Of a stretch of DNA of 32,098 nucleotides, positions 29,101 to 32,098 are shown piece by piece; position 1 is the first letter of the stretch; every line of letters begins with the position of its first letter. This DNA comes from a virus. The notes below the pieces were generated by a model that saw only the letters and a program-made list of their open reading frames with translations, ran no database searches and was not told the DNA's origin. The DNA is taken from positions 1-32,098 of IMG/VR virus record IMGVR_UViG_3300034418_005730. One strand, written 5' to 3'. Position numbers and translations under genes: made by a program.

Positions 29101-30907
29101 CACCAAGAATAGCTTGACGACCTTCAAGATCTACTGCGGGTTGACCACTTAGTTGGGTAGCAATGCCTTCGGCGGCTTCAGCAACTTGTGCTGTACGCTT
29201 TGCAACCATCTGATACGTGCCAAGTTTATCAAGGTCTGTTTGTTCAGCAATAACCTCAGGAGGCGCATCAGCCGTAATAGCCTCACGACTTGCAGCAGCA
29301 GCTTTACGAACTTCTTCCATTTGTGCAGCTTCAGGAGCATCAACACCTAAAGCCGTATATGCTTCACGCTTTGCAGGACTAAACGAGTCAAACTGTTCTA
29401 TGCGTTGCTGACGGGCTTGTGGCGTTTCATCTGCACCAATAAATGCTGCTTGTGCTGCTTCAGCTTGTGGAGCTTCTCCAAGACGTGAGCGATACTCAGC
29501 AGTAGCTGCTTCGCCTTGTTGAGCTATGCGTTTTTGAATTACATCTTTATATTCTGGAAGGTCTTGAAGGTCTACACCACGTCCTTGAGCTATTTGGCCT
29601 AAACGCTCTACTTCAGCTTTTGAGACTGTAGCGCCTTCGCGTGTAACAACTGCTGGGCCTTCGATGTCTTCTACTTCAATAGTAGTTCCGCTTGTAGCAG
29701 CTTCAGCATAATCACGCGCTTTAGGTCTTTCAGCTGCCATTGCTCTTGCAGCTTGTTCAGCCGCAGTATCTCGTGTAGCTGCAACAGCAGGTTGAGTAAT
29801 GGTGCCTTCTTCGACTTTTGCAATAGCCCTATCACTTACTTGACCTCGTGCGGCTTCTCCGGGCGCAACACCTTCAGCACGAGCAGCTTCCATTTGTGCT
29901 GCCTGAACTTGTTGGGGTGCAGCAGCTTGAGCAGCTTCAACACTAGGTGCAGCAACAGCTTGGGTTACTTGAGCCGTTGTAGCTTGTGCGTCACCTGTAT
30001 CAGCCATTGTAAAGACTTTAGAATCTGGACCAGTTTCCACGTCTTCTGGTTCAATTTGTTCTAGTTCTGGAAGCGGTGGACGAACTATTTCAAGATTTAT
30101 TGGAGCGCCAGCTGGAATACCAGAGCCTGTTCCAGTGCCTGTTCTAGTGCCTGCAGGTGGAACATAAGTATCAGGAATGCCGTCACCATTTGTATCTGTG
30201 TTTGGGTAAGTATAATTAGTAGTTGCCCCGCCTGTTATACTTCGCGCAAACTCTTCCATGTCTGCTCTATATGCTGGATCATTTGCTCCTTGCCGATAAT
30301 CAGCAGGATTAGGCGCTTGTTGTTGTCCTTGTCTTATAGCCGCCTGTCGTGCCCTAGCCTCAGCCGAATTTGCAGGAGGTTGTTCCGATGCTGCAGCCAT
30401 TTGTGCCGCTCTAATGGTAGCTTCCATAGCTGCTGTTTGATCTTGAGTTTCGGCTGTAGCCGCTTGCGCCGCTTGCGCTTGTTGTTCAAAACCGCTTGTT
30501 GCAGCAGCTTGTTGTCGTGCAGCTGTTTCTTCTTGACGACGACGAGTTTCCTCTTGAAGTGCAACTGTAGCGTTTTGAGGCGTTTGTCTTGTAGCCGCCC
30601 CAGTTCCTTGTTGTCGTGCAGCTGTTTCTGCTTGAAGACGACGAGTTTGTTCTTGAAGACGACGAGTTTCTTCTTGAGTTGTAGCAGCTCGTTGCTGAGC
30701 AGCCGTTGCAGCTTGTCGTGCTTTAGTTTCTTCTTGAAGACGACGAGTTTCAGCGGCGCTTTGTTTTACAGTCCCTGTACGCTCATCAAAATTAGACGTG
30801 CCTCCTGCATACATGCGGCCGCCTTTTTGCATTGGCGCTCTAGCTCTTTTAGACGCAGCAGCCTTTTTAAACTTTTTAGAATTTCGTGTCTGTCTTTTCT
30901 TCGACAT
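26138..30907 (-). CDS. Giant hendecad-repeat rod protein, probable virion component
   Basis: A 1589-residue protein rich in Gln, Ala and Asn. Residues 1-35 are very basic. Residues 52-135 carry heptad-like TRRLQEE/ETAARQQ repeats. A calcium-loop-like DTNGDGIPD lies at 238-246. An Ala/Glu-rich region spans about 280-745. Residues 746-1548 are 73 consecutive 11-residue units (consensus N-L-S-x-x-Q-Q-x-x-L-A) without one insertion or deletion. A 41-residue tail ends in a hydrophobic helix. Hendecads form long right-handed coiled coils, and 803 residues of straight helix would span about 120 nm. Roles that fit are an ejection tube, a fibre or a tape measure. Position in the late operon supports a virion protein. 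Confidence 0.65.
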   Translation of the reverse strand: MSKKRQTRNSKKFKKAAASKRARAPMQKGGRMYAGGTSNFDERTGTVKQSAAETRRLQEETKARQAATAAQQRAATTQEETRRLQEQTRRLQAETAARQQGTGAATRQTPQNATVALQEETRRRQEETAARQQAAATSGFEQQAQAAQAATAETQDQTAAMEATIRAAQMAAASEQPPANSAEARARQAAIRQGQQQAPNPADYRQGANDPAYRADMEEFARSITGGATTNYTYPNTDTNGDGIPDTYVPPAGTRTGTGTGSGIPAGAPINLEIVRPPLPELEQIEPEDVETGPDSKVFTMADTGDAQATTAQVTQAVAAPSVEAAQAAAPQQVQAAQMEAARAEGVAPGEAARGQVSDRAIAKVEEGTITQPAVAATRDTAAEQAARAMAAERPKARDYAEAATSGTTIEVEDIEGPAVVTREGATVSKAEVERLGQIAQGRGVDLQDLPEYKDVIQKRIAQQGEAATAEYRSRLGEAPQAEAAQAAFIGADETPQARQQRIEQFDSFSPAKREAYTALGVDAPEAAQMEEVRKAAAASREAITADAPPEVIAEQTDLDKLGTYQMVAKRTAQVAEAAEGIATQLSGQPAVDLEGRQAILGEAPVGDAAQIGGIPTAQAAQMQAVTGQARKMAAADMAAVVVEMPPEVTAAISEDPATVEAQLDTGEDPQVVAAVAALPEEALVSTQMEGLLAGMEDGEVPMWARPAVDAINAQMASRGLSTSTVGRDALFNAIIQSALPMAQSNAQALQQRASQNLSNQQQANLEQSKQIASLRMQNLANRQTAASQTAQMAQQIKVQQGEFRQQAQILTAQQEQQSRMADVQFQQQRAQQESAQRQQAAVQNLSSAQQMELANLQAINASATQNLTAEQQTRLATYQAQVNRTMRQAELQQDMEKANLSTALQVELKNLSEQNLAARDTMTAENQERLTNLNTLVDFKKTNAQLAQQMDLANLSNDQQIRLANLSERAAADSANFTEANRFELSRLQTYAQVMSQNTQLRQQAELANLSTQEKITLANLTAQNQASADNLSAEQQVELANLNARLQEASQNAQMRQQIISQDFSQSQQTELANLEALNRAGSENLSAEQQAKLTEYNAQVNKKIRQAELNQQTEGANLDARLKVELSELSERNATARANMTAEQQTRLANLNVLVDFRKTDAQFAQQMDMANLANEQQMELANLQERASADAANFTEENRFRLQELNNYVQVMSQNEQLLQQADLARLSMEERISLANLDSKNRADSESMSAQNVAELQQYEKRMQAAQVNAQLAQQMGLANLSNQQQAAMFNAQIDANLDMKQFDANQQAAMANSQFMQSMTMKDFDARQQSIMQNATAMASMDMANLDARTRIAAQNAQAFLQMDMTNLSNEQQMAVMNQQQAQQTMLSNQAAENAARQFNAANQQQADQFMASLASQTEQFNASQTNAMAQFNTSEQNRIAAQNAQNATQVSLANAQIATDIDKFNTQMDQQREQFNTANQQAIEQADIAWRRQTNTINTAARNAANQQNVMNAFNLSMAEMQFLWQEARDNAAYTRQAYENDQTRRTQLYATAIGNEAAASGEKNSTTTSSIVAVVERLLKL
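26264..28672 (-). repeat. 73 in-register 33-nt units (11-residue repeats)
   Basis: Residues 746-1548 divide into 73 blocks of 11 with no break in register (2409 nt). Asn begins most blocks, Gln is frequent at positions 6-7 and Leu or Met near position 10. DNA-level similarity between units is moderate, so most duplications are old. Confidence 0.85.
26990..28309 (-). repeat. Two 660-bp superrepeats inside the hendecad array
   Basis: Units 12-31 (27650-28309, residues 867-1086) and units 32-51 (26990-27649, residues 1087-1306) align block by block. Both hold AEQQ, then YxAQVN, VDF(K/R)KT, (D/S)ANFTE and QVMSQN at matching places. A 20-unit segment was evidently duplicated once. Confidence 0.75.
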
Positions 30908-30910
30908 TTC

Positions 30911-31309
30911 TTACTTCTCCCTTGATACGCCCTTGACTTTTTCATAAGAGCGCATAGCGCCTAAGCCTAACATGCCCATAAGAACTGGCATCATAGTTTC
31001 TAAATCTATTAGTGGTATATTAACTTGAACTTCCATTAAAGCTAAAGTAAAATTAGCCATTGGTATTATAAGAAAGTTTCCAGCCATTCCCAACACACAG
31101 CACCAACCAACTGCAGGTCTCCATCCAGCCACGAACATAGAGTTATGTGCAGCTTCTGCTTTGTTTACTTCTAGCTGGGCCTTAGCTAATTCTTGTGCAT
31201 GTCTTTGAGCCATTGTCGCAACTTCGTGCGCCAGTTTAGCTTTTTGATCTTTGTCTTGAATAAATTTATCTAATAGACCTGTTACTGGTCCAATCAGTTG
31301 TTCAATCAT
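30911..31309 (-). CDS. Three-TM holin, gene-transfer-agent type
   Basis: A 132-residue protein. A helical N-terminus (DKDQKAKLAHEVATM) and the hallmark EAAHNSMFVAGWRPAVGW segment (residues 52-69) lead into hydrophobic segments at roughly 67-84 and 86-97, and a third at about 105-118. This matches the family of holins with three transmembrane segments found in gene transfer agents and related phages (Pfam GTA holin 3TM). It would open the inner membrane for the lysozyme. It lies far from the lysozyme gene, at the other end of the operon. It overlaps its upstream neighbour by ATGA. Confidence 0.8.
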   Translation of the reverse strand: MIEQLIGPVTGLLDKFIQDKDQKAKLAHEVATMAQRHAQELAKAQLEVNKAEAAHNSMFVAGWRPAVGWCCVLGMAGNFLIIPMANFTLALMEVQVNIPLIDLETMMPVLMGMLGLGAMRSYEKVKGVSREK

Positions 31310-31491
31310 CGTATGTACTCAGCAAAAACAAGAGCGCCCAGAATAAAAGGGTACAAAGCAAAGACAGCCTGTCGGTTAACAGATATGTCCTTAGCCGCTG
31401 AGTCAAGTTGACGCTGTATCATTTCGTAACGAACTAAACACTCTTTTTCATGGCCCTCTAGACGTGCCAACAAGTCCTCTGCTTTTGTCAT
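31306..31491 (-). CDS. Small coiled-coil protein with C-terminal membrane anchor
   Basis: A 61-residue protein. A charged helix (residues 3-35) is followed by one hydrophobic segment (about 42-58), the layout of XhlA-type proteins that act with holins. The gene overlaps the 3-TM holin gene and the gene upstream by ATGA, which favours a lysis-related role. Sequence similarity to XhlA is not evident beyond layout. Confidence 0.55.
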   Translation of the reverse strand: MTKAEDLLARLEGHEKECLVRYEMIQRQLDSAAKDISVNRQAVFALYPFILGALVFAEYIR

Positions 31492-31952
31492 TTAAAACCA
31501 CCCATAATAAATATTGTTAAAACTGTTATGATGCCTAGTCCAAAAAAAATACCTAGTGTTGCTAGTATTTGTTCTTTCATTTCTTGCTGTCGGTAAACAG
31601 CATCCCGCCTTTGTTTTATTACCTGTTTCTTAATGTCCCGCAGCTCTTGTAAGCCTTGGTTACCATAAGCCATGCCTATGATGCTGTGCAATTCTTTGCG
31701 TTGAGCTTCTATCTTCTTCTTTCTTGCAAAGGCTTCTATTGCCTCAGATTCAGCAGACTTAGCAAACACCAACTTCTTAAAAGGATTTGGGTTGCTCTTT
31801 TTAGACTCATCAAATAGTACGTCACTAGCCGCACCGTACCACTTAGCTACTTGTCCTAATGTGTCTTCGGCAGATCGTCCAGCTTCAACAAATGCCTTAG
31901 TCATCGCAAAGGCTTTCGATGCGGCGGCTATAGCTGTTACTGGATCAATCAT
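31488..31952 (-). CDS. Conserved phage protein with C-terminal membrane segment
   Basis: A 154-residue protein beginning MIDPVTAIAAASKAF, then a long charged coiled region (about 65-130) and a hydrophobic C-terminal segment (about 132-150). Proteins with this start recur in marine and cyanobacterial phages, where they are unassigned. The layout would also suit a membrane-tethered spanin-like protein, but the anchor is at the wrong end for a classical one. It overlaps the partial gene at the right edge by 8 nt. Confidence 0.6.
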   Translation of the reverse strand: MIDPVTAIAAASKAFAMTKAFVEAGRSAEDTLGQVAKWYGAASDVLFDESKKSNPNPFKKLVFAKSAESEAIEAFARKKKIEAQRKELHSIIGMAYGNQGLQELRDIKKQVIKQRRDAVYRQQEMKEQILATLGIFFGLGIITVLTIFIMGGFK

Positions 31953-32098
31953 CTTTATACCTTACGTACTTAGGACAACTATAAATACCTTGCACATACC
32001 ACGTATAACGCTTGTCTGATTCTGAGTTAAGTTCTTTGTATTCACATACGGTGTGGTAAACAACTCGTTTGCCTACGTATGCCGAAGTACCTCCCTCT
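31945..32098 (-). CDS. Partial gene running off the right edge
   Basis: An open frame enters from the right edge and ends in TGA at 31945-31947, giving the last 50 residues or so (ending YVRYKDD). It has two Cys and is rich in Tyr and Val. No start codon fits within the window, so the gene begins beyond it. It overlaps the next gene by 8 nt, as other genes in this operon do. The product is unknown. Confidence 0.55.
   Translation of the reverse strand, partial: EGGTSAYVGKRVVYHTVCEYKELNSESDKRYTWYVQGIYSCPKYVRYKDD

Noticed and set aside
30290-30925. A 211-codon open frame on the + strand opposite the start of the giant rod protein
   Set aside because: It is a Ser/Cys/Arg/Leu-rich mirror of the repetitive gene on the - strand, with no ribosome binding site or recognisable motif. 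Several similar frames at 26366-29411 were dropped for the same reason.
1-32098. tRNA genes, insertion sequences, integrase and attachment sites
   Set aside because: I looked for cloverleaf-like G/C arms, transposase or recombinase motifs and long inverted ends and saw none. A dedicated tRNA scan would be the decisive check.

Overview
The window looks like part of a lytic, tailed double-stranded DNA phage genome, probably infecting a marine alphaproteobacterium. The phage assignment rests on a T7-like replication set: an SSB with an acidic tail, a primase-helicase, a family A DNA polymerase with a proofreading domain, a T7-type Holliday-junction endonuclease and a DUF3310 protein. It also rests on a GH24 lysozyme, holin-like proteins and a run of very large virion-type proteins. 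The host guess is inference. It comes from small proteins resembling DUF6356 and DUF1289 families common in alphaproteobacteria, a 3-TM holin of the gene-transfer-agent type, and a coenzyme-B12-dependent ribonucleotide reductase. No integrase, repressor, tRNA, CRISPR array, insertion sequence or T7-like RNA polymerase gene was recognised. Terminase, portal, capsid and tail genes are not in view and presumably lie beyond the right edge.

Layout. Positions 1-16637 are coded on the + strand as tightly packed, mostly overlapping genes (ATGA or TAATG junctions). Positions 1-565 hold one gene with its own leader hairpin and terminator. Positions 603-3342 are a cassette of tiny accessory genes, three of whose junctions repeat the same 16 nt, plus one helix-hairpin-helix glycosylase-like gene. 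A candidate promoter and a second copy of the leader hairpin (3339-3419) precede a DUF932-like gene, a three-helix membrane protein and an alternative oxidase (AOX) with its di-iron ligand motifs intact. Positions 6241-13847 are the replication and nuclease block. Positions 13844-16637 hold overlapping small Cys-rich genes, a monomeric class II ribonucleotide reductase and three small conserved phage genes.

Positions 16624-32098 are coded on the - strand and read as the late operon. From the right edge they hold a partial gene, two small membrane proteins, a 3-TM holin, a 1589-residue protein containing 73 uninterrupted 11-residue repeats, three further putative virion or ejection proteins, a 1498-residue internal-virion-type protein, a lysozyme, and a cluster of very small basic or membrane proteins including a second holin-like protein. 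The two arms converge tail to tail with a 14-bp overlap. The best terminator for each arm lies inside the last gene of the opposite arm.

How the genes may work together: the + strand arm supplies deoxynucleotides (class II RNR), replication and recombination, degrades or processes DNA (three PD-(D/E)XK-type nucleases and a GIY-YIG-like protein), and may keep ubiquinol oxidation going in the infected cell through AOX. The - strand arm supplies virion ejection proteins and lysis. The most notable items are the phage AOX, the 803-residue hendecad rod, the crossed terminators and the two leader hairpins whose stems covary.
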